Assembly: GCA_900552945.1 (NCBI GenBank)
Contig: USBI01000011.1
Span: 1-42,832, forward strand
DNA length: 42,832 bases
DNA from: an uncultured Oscillospiraceae bacterium
Lineage (GTDB): Bacteria; Bacillota; Clostridia; Oscillospirales; Ruminococcaceae
Direction: 5' to 3'
Position numbers and translations under genes: made by a program. This document shows positions 17,326-24,329 of this stretch, piece after piece (position 1 is the stretch's first letter; the number at the start of each line of letters is the position of its first letter). The notes under the pieces were generated by a model. The model searched no databases. It saw only the letters and a program-made list of their open reading frames with translations, and was not told the origin of the DNA.

Positions 17326-17425
17326 AAACTTTTTGAAAAATTACAAACCCGGCGCATTGCTTTGCAGCGGCTGCAAAGGCAGCCCGCAGCCAAAACAGGC
17401 GGCGGCGAAAGGAGTTAACATACAC

Positions 17426-18202
17426 ATGGAACAAACAAATGACAAGCTTATCTTAGGGGGACATGAATTTAACTCCCGCTTTATTCTCGGCTCGGGAAAA
17501 TATTCACTCGAACTTATTGAAGCAGCGGTCAAACATGCGGGCGCTCAGATCGTCACCCTCGCGCTACGGCGCGCAAACGCGGGGAATACCGCCAACATTC
17601 TCGATTATATCCCGGAAGGAGTCACCCTGCTGCCCAATACCTCCGGCGCGCGCAATGCTGACGAAGCCGTGCGGATTGCCCGTCTTTCCCGAGAACTCGG
17701 CTGCGGTGATTTTGTGAAGATTGAAGTCATCCATGACAGTCGCTACCTTCTCCCGGACAACTATGAAACCATAAAAGCGACCGAAGTTCTGGCAAAAGAA
17801 GGCTTCATCGTTCTGCCGTACATGTACCCGGACCTGAACGCAGCCAGAGACCTCGTAAACGCGGGCGCTTCGGCTATCATGCCGCTGGGTGCTCCCATCG
17901 GCTCCAACAAGGGGCTGTGCACCCGTGACTTTATTCAGATCTTGATTGATGAAATCGACCTGCCGATCATTGTAGACGCGGGCATCGGCCGCCCTTCACA
18001 AGCGTGCGAAGCCATGGAGATGGGCGCAGCTGCCGTTATGGCAAACACCGCCATTGCCACCGCGGGCGATATTCCCGCCATGGCTCACGCCTTCAAGCAG
18101 GCGATTGAAGCCGGACGTGCCGCTTACCTTGCGGGACTCGGCCGGGTACTGGAGCACGGCGGTTCCGCTTCCTCCCCGCTCACGGGATTTTTGCAGAAGT
18201 AA
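17426..18202 (+). CDS. thiG: Thiazole synthase ThiG
   Basis: The protein is 258 aa and forms the thiazole ring from DXP, dehydroglycine and ThiS thiocarboxylate. Motifs are [54 protein letters not shown] with the Schiff-base lysine, and [20 protein letters not shown]. The ATG at 17426 follows AAAGGAG; the frame runs further upstream but lacks a site. A 100-bp gap separates it from thiF, with no terminator. Confidence 0.95.
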   Translation: MEQTNDKLILGGHEFNSRFILGSGKYSLELIEAAVKHAGAQIVTLALRRANAGNTANILDYIPEGVTLLPNTSGARNADEAVRIARLSRELGCGDFVKIEVIHDSRYLLPDNYETIKATEVLAKEGFIVLPYMYPDLNAARDLVNAGASAIMPLGAPIGSNKGLCTRDFIQILIDEIDLPIIVDAGIGRPSQACEAMEMGAAAVMANTAIATAGDIPAMAHAFKQAIEAGRAAYLAGLGRVLEHGGSASSPLTGFLQK

Positions 18203-18214
18203 GGGGGATTATTT

Positions 18215-19372
18215 ATGCAGGACACACAACTTATTGACCATATGACCTATCTCCCCGGCATGGAGGTACTCGAATCCGATGTGATGGAACAGGTCCTCTC
18301 GGCCATGGAACACTATGATTACAGCCGGTATACCGCGGCAGATGTGCGGCGTGCGCTTGCCCATTCTCACCGCACTCCGGAAGATTTTGCCGCGCTTCTC
18401 TCACCGGCTGCCGAGCCGTTTTTGGAAGAGATGGCCAAAGCCGCCCAGTGGGAGACCCGGCGGCAGTTCGGCAACTCCATCAATCTGTTCACCCCGCTTT
18501 ACATTGCCAACTACTGCGAAAACTACTGCATCTACTGCGGGTTCAACTGCCACAACAAAATCCACCGCGCAAGGCTTAATGAGGCAGAAATTGAACAGGA
18601 GATGCAGGCCATTGCTTCTACCGGTCTGGAAGAAATTTTGATTCTCACCGGCGAAAGCCCCAAAATGTCTGATGTTGCCTACATCGGGGAAGCCTGCAAA
18701 ATCGCGCGGCGCTACTTCAAGGTTGTCGGGCTTGAGGTCTACCCCATGAACTCGCAGGATTACGCTTACCTGCACCAGTGCGGGGCAGACTTTGTCACCG
18801 TTTTTCAGGAGACTTATAATTCCGACAAATACAGCAAGCTCCATTTGGGCGGGCACAAGCGCATTTTCCCCTACCGGTTCAACGCACAGGAACGCGCGCT
18901 CATGGGCGGCATCCGCGGAGTTGGGTTCGCGGCGCTTCTTGGGCTTGATGATTTCCGCAAAGATGCATTTGCCACCGGCATGCACGCCTATCTGCTGCAG
19001 CGAAAATATCCACACGCGGAAATCGCCTTCTCCTGCCCGCGGTTGCGCCCCATCATCAACAATGACAAGATCAACCCGAAGGATGTGCATGAACCACAGC
19101 TTCTGCAGGTCATTACCGCTTACCGCCTGTTCATGCCGTTTGCTTCCATTACCATCTCCAGCAGAGAGTCAGCGCGTTTTCGCGACAACATCATAAAAAT
19201 CGCCGCAACCAAAATCTCCGCCGGGGTGAATGTGGGCATTGGCGGTCATACAGGCGAAAACAAAGGCGACGAGCAGTTTGAGATTGATGACGGGCGTTCG
19301 GTAAATGAAATTTTCCAAATGATTGAAAGGAACGGGCTCCAGCCTGTCATGAGTGACGCCATTTATGTTTAA
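18215..19372 (+). CDS. thiH: Radical SAM tyrosine lyase ThiH
   Basis: The protein is 385 aa. The radical SAM [4Fe-4S] motif is C101-x3-C105-x2-C108 (CENYCIYCGF). It cleaves tyrosine to p-cresol and dehydroglycine, the anaerobic alternative to ThiO, which fits an oxygen-sensitive host. Other family marks are LTGESP, GLEVYPMN, VFQETYN and TISSRESARFRD. A strong AGGGGGA site precedes the ATG. HydG at the far end of the window is a relative using the same chemistry. Confidence 0.95.
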   Translation: MQDTQLIDHMTYLPGMEVLESDVMEQVLSAMEHYDYSRYTAADVRRALAHSHRTPEDFAALLSPAAEPFLEEMAKAAQWETRRQFGNSINLFTPLYIANYCENYCIYCGFNCHNKIHRARLNEAEIEQEMQAIASTGLEEILILTGESPKMSDVAYIGEACKIARRYFKVVGLEVYPMNSQDYAYLHQCGADFVTVFQETYNSDKYSKLHLGGHKRIFPYRFNAQERALMGGIRGVGFAALLGLDDFRKDAFATGMHAYLLQRKYPHAEIAFSCPRLRPIINNDKINPKDVHEPQLLQVITAYRLFMPFASITISSRESARFRDNIIKIAATKISAGVNVGIGGHTGENKGDEQFEIDDGRSVNEIFQMIERNGLQPVMSDAIYV

Positions 19373-20093
19373 GATCATTGCTGTAACAAACCGCAGTTTA
19401 TGCACGGAAGATTTTCTTGCCCGCGTGGAACAAATCGCCGCAGCCGGGCTTTCTCACACACAGTCGAAGCCCAGCAAACCGCCTAAAAAAATCACCTCAC
19501 CCCAACAGCTGTTAGAATGGAAAGGCCATTTTCGCGCGCCCAGCCACCTGGACCGATATGGGATTTCCGAACTAATCCTGCGTGAGAAGGACCTTTCGGA
19601 GAATGCGTATCTCTCACTGGCAAAGCAGGTCACTGCACGCTGCGATCTGTACGGGGTAAAATGCACCCTGCACAGTTTTCCGGGCGTGGCAGAGCAAATC
19701 GGCTGTACCCGCCTTCACCTTCCGTTTCCCGCGTTTCAGGAATTTATGAAGAATCACACTTCCCACAACCCGTTTTCAGTCATTGGCACATCAGTCCACT
19801 CAGCGAAGGATGCGCAGTCTGCCGCGGAACTGGGCGCGGATTATCTGATTGCCGGACACATTTTTGAAACAGACTGCAAGCAGGGGCTTCCCGGCAGAGG
19901 TCTCGCCTTTTTAAAAGAGGTCTGTCAATCCGTTCCGGTACCGGTCTATGCGATTGGCGGAATCGACGAAACCAACATCGCCTCCGTACGGGACGCAGGA
20001 GCATCAGGTGCCTGCCTCATGTCCCCGTTTATGCTGGATCGTGACCCGGACTCTCTTTTGAATCGTCTACGCCGCTCATTGGGTGAAGACTAA
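19365..20093 (+). CDS. tenI: TenI/ThiE-like protein with a 38-residue insertion
   Basis: The protein is 242 aa from the ATG at 19365, overlapping thiH by 8 bp. It has the ThiE/TenI barrel (IIAVTNRSLC, LILREKDLSENAYLSLAKQV, VIGTSVHSAKDAQSAAELGADYLIAG, VPVYAIGGIDETNI). The pattern GHIFETDCKQGLPGRG and operon position fit TenI, the thiazole tautomerase, rather than a second synthase. Residues about 29-66 (from LSHTQSKPSKPP to SHLDRYG) have no place in the family alignment. They fall where helix 1 should run directly into strand 2. Nucleotide positions 19449-19562 are exactly 114 bp, bounded by GGGCTTTCT and GGGATTTCC. The frame is kept, so the protein may still be made. Confidence 0.82.
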   Translation: MFKIIAVTNRSLCTEDFLARVEQIAAAGLSHTQSKPSKPPKKITSPQQLLEWKGHFRAPSHLDRYGISELILREKDLSENAYLSLAKQVTARCDLYGVKCTLHSFPGVAEQIGCTRLHLPFPAFQEFMKNHTSHNPFSVIGTSVHSAKDAQSAAELGADYLIAGHIFETDCKQGLPGRGLAFLKEVCQSVPVPVYAIGGIDETNIASVRDAGASGACLMSPFMLDRDPDSLLNRLRRSLGED

Positions 20094-20145
20094 ATCAAAA
20101 ACGATAGCAACTCCGTTTAAACAATCATCTAAAAACCCGTATTTT

Positions 20146-20180
20146 AAAAAAGCAGGCGAAATAATTTCGCCTGCTTTTTT
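20146..20180. terminator. Bidirectional terminator between thi operon and phage-like gene
   Basis: A 15-bp perfect stem (AAAAAAGCAGGCGAA with a 5-base loop) ends in T6; it serves tenI on the plus strand and the convergent receptor-binding gene on the minus strand. Confidence 0.9.
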
Positions 20181-20181
20181 A

Positions 20182-21633
20182 TTAAGCGTAAAGCTCTGCA
20201 TCCGCCGTATAACGAATTTCCAACGACTGATTCGCAGTAAGACTGCCTTTATTCACGTCAATGCCATTATCTGCGGCAGATAGTCCTGTTTTATCGGATG
20301 GCTGGGTGTAGCTCATAGTAGGTACTGCCCGCATAGTCACAGGAAACGGAACAAACCCATAAGCAAATCCGGAAGCATTTACTGGAATCAAAACACGCTG
20401 CGAGGTATCGTTGTCATTTGTCTGATAAAATCTCTGGCATCTCGGCAACTCAATCGACGGGTCAGGCGGGATATACTGCCCTGTATACTTGCCATAAACC
20501 ACCTGTACTCCTGTAATGAAATAGTTACCGATTGCACCGGATGTTTCGCCGAATGGCGTTTGCATATAAAATCCGTTTAAATGCCACTCGCTTGAATATG
20601 CCGAAACAGAAGGAATTGTAAACATGACCTTCTGCCAGTTTGTTGTGGCATTAATGGTCTTTATATTACTGTTCCCAAAACCACAAAGTAATATTCCGTT
20701 TGTCGCTGCTTTCACATAAAGAGAAACCGTCACCGTTTTTCCGACAAACCGTTCTGAAAAGCTTTCCATCGGTTGGGAAAAACTATTCGCTGAATTGTTT
20801 TTTACCGAAATATTCAGCATATATTGCGTGCTGGAATCTGGGCAAGTATTTACTTGACGAGTAACGCTCTTGGCACTAGCTAAAAACCAACGGTCATAAG
20901 TATACTGATTGACAGTTGAATAGCTGGATTGACCTCTCTGATTAATCACAAAATCAGAATTGATAAGAAGATTTGGCTGCACGACCGATGCAGCCGGTAC
21001 TCCGCTGACCAGCTTCGACCCATCCCACATGGTAAGATTTCCATTCACCAACCCCTGCTGATTAAATGCCGTTTTGAGGTTCTGCACTCCGCTTGTATTC
21101 TGAGAAACATCATCCTTCATATTTGCAAGCTCAACATCGACTCCGTCAACCATATCCCGCAGGTTTTCAGTTGCCTCTTCCGCTTCAGCCGCCGCGCTTT
21201 CCGCCCGTTTTATCGCTCCATCTGCTCCCAGCATCACATTTGTAAAACTGTTGTATTCATCCGTAGATTCCACTGTACCCGCATCATATGCAGATGGATA
21301 AATCGCTGCTGTAAAAACCACACTGGTCAAAAGCGCCTCATCACAATAAAGCATAACTTCACACGTTGCGTCCCCAAAAGATGCAAGCATCTGTTGCGTC
21401 AATTCAATCAAAACAACGTGATCAGAAATGGAGGCGTCACCAAGTACACATAAACCGTCCGGTTTTGTCCATGCAAAACGAGCCGTTGCATCCTGCGGTA
21501 TCGTATACAGTTCCCCATCCTCATACAACGTAATCTTTAAAAGTCGGCTGTTTATATCTCCTTGCTTTACATGAACTTTCACCTGTTCATCGCCGCCATT
21601 CAGATTCAGCTGAATTTCTTTTATAAGCTGCAC
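20182..21633 (-). CDS. Phage baseplate upper/receptor-binding-type protein
   Basis: The protein is 483 aa from GTG at 21633, chosen because AAAGGAG lies 8 bases upstream. Residues 1-130 resemble BppU-type N-terminal domains of baseplate upper proteins (IKEIQLNLNG, ITLYEDGELYTIP, VVFTAAIYP). A helical, coiled-coil-like stretch (AIKRAESAAAEAEEATENLR) follows. The C-terminal half is beta-rich and looks like a carbohydrate-binding module (NLLINSDFVINQRGQSSYS, DRWFLASAKSV, TVTVSLYVKAATNG). In phages such a protein attaches the tail to the host surface. No other tail, head or lysis gene is nearby, so it is an orphan: a relic, a satellite component, or a domesticated binding protein. Confidence 0.75.
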   Translation of the reverse strand: MQLIKEIQLNLNGGDEQVKVHVKQGDINSRLLKITLYEDGELYTIPQDATARFAWTKPDGLCVLGDASISDHVVLIELTQQMLASFGDATCEVMLYCDEALLTSVVFTAAIYPSAYDAGTVESTDEYNSFTNVMLGADGAIKRAESAAAEAEEATENLRDMVDGVDVELANMKDDVSQNTSGVQNLKTAFNQQGLVNGNLTMWDGSKLVSGVPAASVVQPNLLINSDFVINQRGQSSYSTVNQYTYDRWFLASAKSVTRQVNTCPDSSTQYMLNISVKNNSANSFSQPMESFSERFVGKTVTVSLYVKAATNGILLCGFGNSNIKTINATTNWQKVMFTIPSVSAYSSEWHLNGFYMQTPFGETSGAIGNYFITGVQVVYGKYTGQYIPPDPSIELPRCQRFYQTNDNDTSQRVLIPVNASGFAYGFVPFPVTMRAVPTMSYTQPSDKTGLSAADNGIDVNKGSLTANQSLEIRYTADAELYA

Positions 21634-21659
21634 ATTATCATCTCCTTTTTTCGTCAATA

Positions 21660-21730
21660 CAGGGAAAAGCGGATTTTTGAAATCCGCTTAAACACCCGCT
21701 TTGTTCCCCCCAACCAGCGGTTTTTCCCTG
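21660..21730 (-). other. Structured 5' leader of the receptor-binding gene
   Basis: On the minus strand a 9-bp outer stem (CAGGGAAAA, 21722-21730 with 21660-21668) encloses a perfect 10-bp hairpin (AAGCGGATTT type, 21667-21689). The leader ends 26 bases before the GTG, and a TATACT sits just upstream near 21738. Confidence 0.4.
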
Positions 21731-21827
21731 CCTTTAGTATAAAATTTCACTAACGGCCATTCCATGACGATTTTTATGGAGAGGTTCGCTTCATCCGTTT
21801 TTGCGATATGTACAGATGCAGCACAAC

Positions 21828-21861
21828 AAAAGGCGCTGCCTGTTTTCAGGCAACGCCTTTT
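21828..21861 (-). terminator. Terminator after the cysteine-rich gene
   Basis: AAAAGGCG and TGCCTG arms pair with CAGGCA and CGCCTTTT around a TTTT loop with one internal mismatch, 7 bases past the stop of the gene at 21869. Confidence 0.75.
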
Positions 21862-21868
21862 ATATGAT

Positions 21869-22246
21869 TCAGTTATTTATCCGCCACTCCGCACAGGAAC
21901 AAAAATCATCTGGTTCCCGTTCAGTTGCCATACCAAATTCCCTGCAGCAACAATGATCACCGTAATATTTACACTGCCCACAATGAATGATGTGCGGACA
22001 ATCCACTGTTGAAGAACAAACTCCCACTTGATTCTCAGCATGATAAATTTGTTTCATACTCATTTCTCCTTTTAGAGGCCCGTTCAAATTTCTGCCGCGT
22101 TCATCCTGCCAGCTAAGGCATGCGTCATAAAGGCTGACAATTTTTAAATAACGTTCACAACGAATCAACGCTGTTTTTCTTCCGCTGATTCTGGCATAAC
22201 CAGCAATTTTTCCGGCATATTTGCAGGTACCGCAAATTTCTTTCAT
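21869..22246 (-). CDS. Cysteine-rich protein, phage-type, with possible internal start
   Basis: The protein is 125 aa from ATG at 22246 (GTG at 22255 is an alternative). Two cysteine clusters are present: KEICGTCKYAGK at the N-terminus, and HCGQCKYYGDHCCC with CSCAEW at the C-terminus, resembling small zinc-binding proteins often met in phage gene sets. A strong AAAAGGAG site lies inside the gene before ATG codons at 22063 and 22057, with the latter at ideal spacing. The C-terminal 59 residues may therefore also be made as a separate protein. Function is unknown. Confidence 0.65.
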   Translation of the reverse strand: MKEICGTCKYAGKIAGYARISGRKTALIRCERYLKIVSLYDACLSWQDERGRNLNGPLKGEMSMKQIYHAENQVGVCSSTVDCPHIIHCGQCKYYGDHCCCREFGMATEREPDDFCSCAEWRINN

Positions 22247-22352
22247 TGATTCCACCCATCAATAGGGTGCACCAAACGGTCCTATTTAAACATACAATGA
22301 AAAAATCTGCCTGAAAGGAATTATTTTAGAGGGCACAAAATAAAAATTCGAC

Positions 22353-22562
22353 TTATAAAGTTGGTTTTTTAGGATTCTCAACGCCAAGAAGATAGTCAAT
22401 CGATTGGCCGGTCATATCTTTTAACCGTTCTAAAATAGTAGATGGAATCGGTCCCCCATTAATGTAATTATTATAGGTTTTCCAGGTAATTCCTAATTTT
22501 TCGCACATTTGAGATTTTGTAAGCTGAAGTCTTCCCCGTTCCGCTTCAATATTAACCCGCAT
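22353..22562 (-). CDS. Cro-like Xre regulator
   Basis: The protein is 69 aa, almost all helix-turn-helix (KSQMCEKLGITWKTYNNYI), ending in a short tail with SIDYLLGVE. GAGAGGA precedes the ATG. It is divergent from the larger Xre repressor at 22714, and its near-consensus promoter contains an operator copy, the layout of a Cro/CI switch. It may also activate the phage-like genes downstream on the same strand. Confidence 0.8.
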   Translation of the reverse strand: MRVNIEAERGRLQLTKSQMCEKLGITWKTYNNYINGGPIPSTILERLKDMTGQSIDYLLGVENPKKPTL

Positions 22563-22580
22563 AAATATCGTCCTCTCATT

Positions 22581-22654
22581 CCCAAAACGTGGATTTTATT
22601 TCATTATAATCCACATTTTGGGTTTTGTCAACACTAGACTCCACATTTTGTGGA
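22581..22654. promoter_or_regulatory. Three related operator sites of the Xre switch
   Basis: Site 1 (22581-22595) and site 2 (22608-22622) are near-perfect inverted copies (14 of 15 bases) of AATCCACATTTTGGG. Site 3 (22640-22654) is the 15-bp palindrome TCCACA-TTT-TGTGGA. Site 2 falls between the -35 and -10 of the minus-strand promoter; site 3 is just upstream of the plus-strand -35. Confidence 0.7.
22603..22631 (-). promoter_or_regulatory. Consensus promoter of the Cro-like gene
   Basis: TTGACA (22631-22626) and TATAAT (22608-22603) are exactly 17 bp apart on the minus strand, a full sigma-A consensus, with operator site 2 inside the spacer. Confidence 0.85.
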
Positions 22655-22662
22655 TTAATTTA

Positions 22663-22691
22663 TTGAAATATGGAATTTCTTGTGTTATGAT
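22663..22691 (+). promoter_or_regulatory. Promoter of the CI-like repressor
   Basis: TTGAAA (22663-22668) and TATGAT (22686-22691) are 17 bp apart, 9 bases downstream of operator site 3 and 23 bases before the ATG at 22714. Confidence 0.75.
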
Positions 22692-22713
22692 AGACAGAAA
22701 AGAGGGCAGATAT

Positions 22714-23106
22714 ATGTATGAAAACTTAAAAAAATTACGGCTTTCGCTTGGCATGACACAATCAGAATTCGGAAAGTCGATTGGAGTTGCCAAAACGACC
22801 TATAATAATTATGAAACCGGAGAACGCGAACCAAAGTCCAACTTCTGGATCTCAATCGCTAAGGTTTACGGTGTTACCATAGATTATTTAATGGGGTACA
22901 GCAACGATCCTCATCGTACATCGCTGGAATCCGAAGGCGAAAATGTTTTTTCGACTGAGGCGCAGAAAATTGCTGAACGGTTTGATGAACTGGATGACTT
23001 CGGAAAAAACGTGGTGCGTTGCCTTGTTGAAATCGAACACGCGCGCTGTTCGTCTAAATTGTATGAAGCAAAGATTCATAATAATAAAAGCCAGCAGAAT
23101 AAATAA
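22714..23106 (+). CDS. CI-like Xre repressor
   Basis: The protein is 130 aa from ATG at 22714 with AGAGGG upstream. The N-terminal helix-turn-helix (LGMTQSEFGKSIGVAKTTYN) and the TIDYLMGYS segment are typical of Firmicute phage repressors. The C-terminal half (AQKIAERFDELDDFGKNVVRCLVEIEHAR) is helical and probably mediates dimerisation; it has no LexA-like peptidase motif. It likely represses the divergent Cro-like gene and the phage-derived genes through the three operators. Confidence 0.85.
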   Translation: MYENLKKLRLSLGMTQSEFGKSIGVAKTTYNNYETGEREPKSNFWISIAKVYGVTIDYLMGYSNDPHRTSLESEGENVFSTEAQKIAERFDELDDFGKNVVRCLVEIEHARCSSKLYEAKIHNNKSQQNK

Positions 23107-23149
23107 TATTCACCAATTGTAAGCCAATGTTTTTCATAAAATAATTTTT

Positions 23150-23188
23150 AACCCGGCCGGTCTGAATTTGTTCGGACCGGCCGGGTTA
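23150..23188. terminator. Bidirectional terminator
   Basis: A 14-bp stem (TTAACCCGGCCGGTC type arms) lies between the plus-strand repressor and the minus-strand corA-like gene. Confidence 0.85.
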
Positions 23189-23207
23189 AATTATCATAAG
23201 ATTTTCT

Positions 23208-24149
23208 TCAAAAAAACTTTTTCCTTCGGAAAAACCAAATGCAAAAAGCAACAACAGCCACACTAATCAATACAACAGCGGGGTACCCATACTGCCACGT
23301 AAACTCAGGCATGTCAAAATTCATACCATACCATCCGGCAATCAGCGAAAGCGGAAGAAAAATCGTTGTTACAACGGTAAACACCTTCATGATATTGTTT
23401 AACCTGTAATCCATCGCCGCTTGATACATTTCACGCACATGCATCAAATTATCGCAGAGAAGCTGAGTACTGTCGCTCAGCCGCTTCGCCTTATCAATAA
23501 ATACTTTCAAATACCGAAAATTCTCTTCGTCTGAAAACAGACTGTTTTCATCATCCAAAACCGTTTCCGCAAAGTCAATCAGTTCTTCATAATAAGCCTT
23601 ACGAATCATTAAACCGTTTTTCATTTCAAAAATCTGTTGATTCATCTGTTTTTCCACATGATCGTTTAAGATTTCTTTTTCCGTTTCGATGATACGCTGT
23701 TCGTGCCGCTGTAAAATATCGTTGCTTCCGCCGACCAAATGCATCAATACATACGAAAGGGCACGCTCTACCGTGAGCTTTCCTCCTACCCGCTCTGCCA
23801 TTTTACAAAACATATCTTCTGAAATCACACATTCAGAATCAATCGCAACAAACAAAAACAGGTGCGGCTTCAAGAAAAAAGCAGCCCTTTTTCTGGGATG
23901 ATGGATATGGTTCAGGTCCAACAGATGGAGAATGCCATAACTGTAACCGTCATAGACCTCCATGATGCTGTGATAACGGCTGTCAGCCGAAACGCAGGCA
24001 TCATAACAAACCTTTGGAAATCCAAATTGTTGATAGCCGCGGGCAAAATCGTCCAGCGTTAAAAAGCCTACCAGATCATTCTGTTCAGAAAGCTGAGCAG
24101 AATCACTCAATTTATTAAGCATTCCGTTTTCGGCACAAAAATAGACCAT
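23208..24149 (-). CDS. corA: CorA-family magnesium/divalent cation transporter
   Basis: The protein is 313 aa from ATG at 24149; the ATG at 24158 directly abuts the GGGAGG site, so the inner start is preferred. The large N-terminal part is cytoplasmic, and the C-terminus carries two membrane helices with the selectivity motif YGMNFDMPEF between them and a basic RRKKFF end. Family members form pentameric channels for Mg2+ and sometimes other metals. It is a single gene with its own flanking terminators. Confidence 0.88.
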   Translation of the reverse strand: MVYFCAENGMLNKLSDSAQLSEQNDLVGFLTLDDFARGYQQFGFPKVCYDACVSADSRYHSIMEVYDGYSYGILHLLDLNHIHHPRKRAAFFLKPHLFLFVAIDSECVISEDMFCKMAERVGGKLTVERALSYVLMHLVGGSNDILQRHEQRIIETEKEILNDHVEKQMNQQIFEMKNGLMIRKAYYEELIDFAETVLDDENSLFSDEENFRYLKVFIDKAKRLSDSTQLLCDNLMHVREMYQAAMDYRLNNIMKVFTVVTTIFLPLSLIAGWYGMNFDMPEFTWQYGYPAVVLISVAVVAFCIWFFRRKKFF

Positions 24150-24238
24150 TCCCGTCATCCTCCCTTACTGCTTCTATTATATCCTCCCTTCCAAAATCCG
24201 CAAGACCAATTGATACACACGCGATTTCTGTTTTTTGC

Positions 24239-24278
24239 AAAAAAGGCCGGTCCGTTTTTTCGGACCGGTCTTTTTTAT
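24239..24278 (-). terminator. Terminator of spoIIE
   Basis: Arms around AGGCCGGTCCG and CGGACCGGTCT form a stem with a T6 loop and poly-T end, 50 bases past the spoIIE stop. Confidence 0.8.
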
Positions 24279-24329
24279 ATGATGGAAGAGCGCGGATGCT
24301 AACAGACTTTTTTAATTTACAACTGTGCT

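Noticed and set aside
20182..21633. Diversity-generating retroelement target
   Set aside because: The receptor-binding-type gene prompted a search, but no reverse transcriptase or template repeat is visible.
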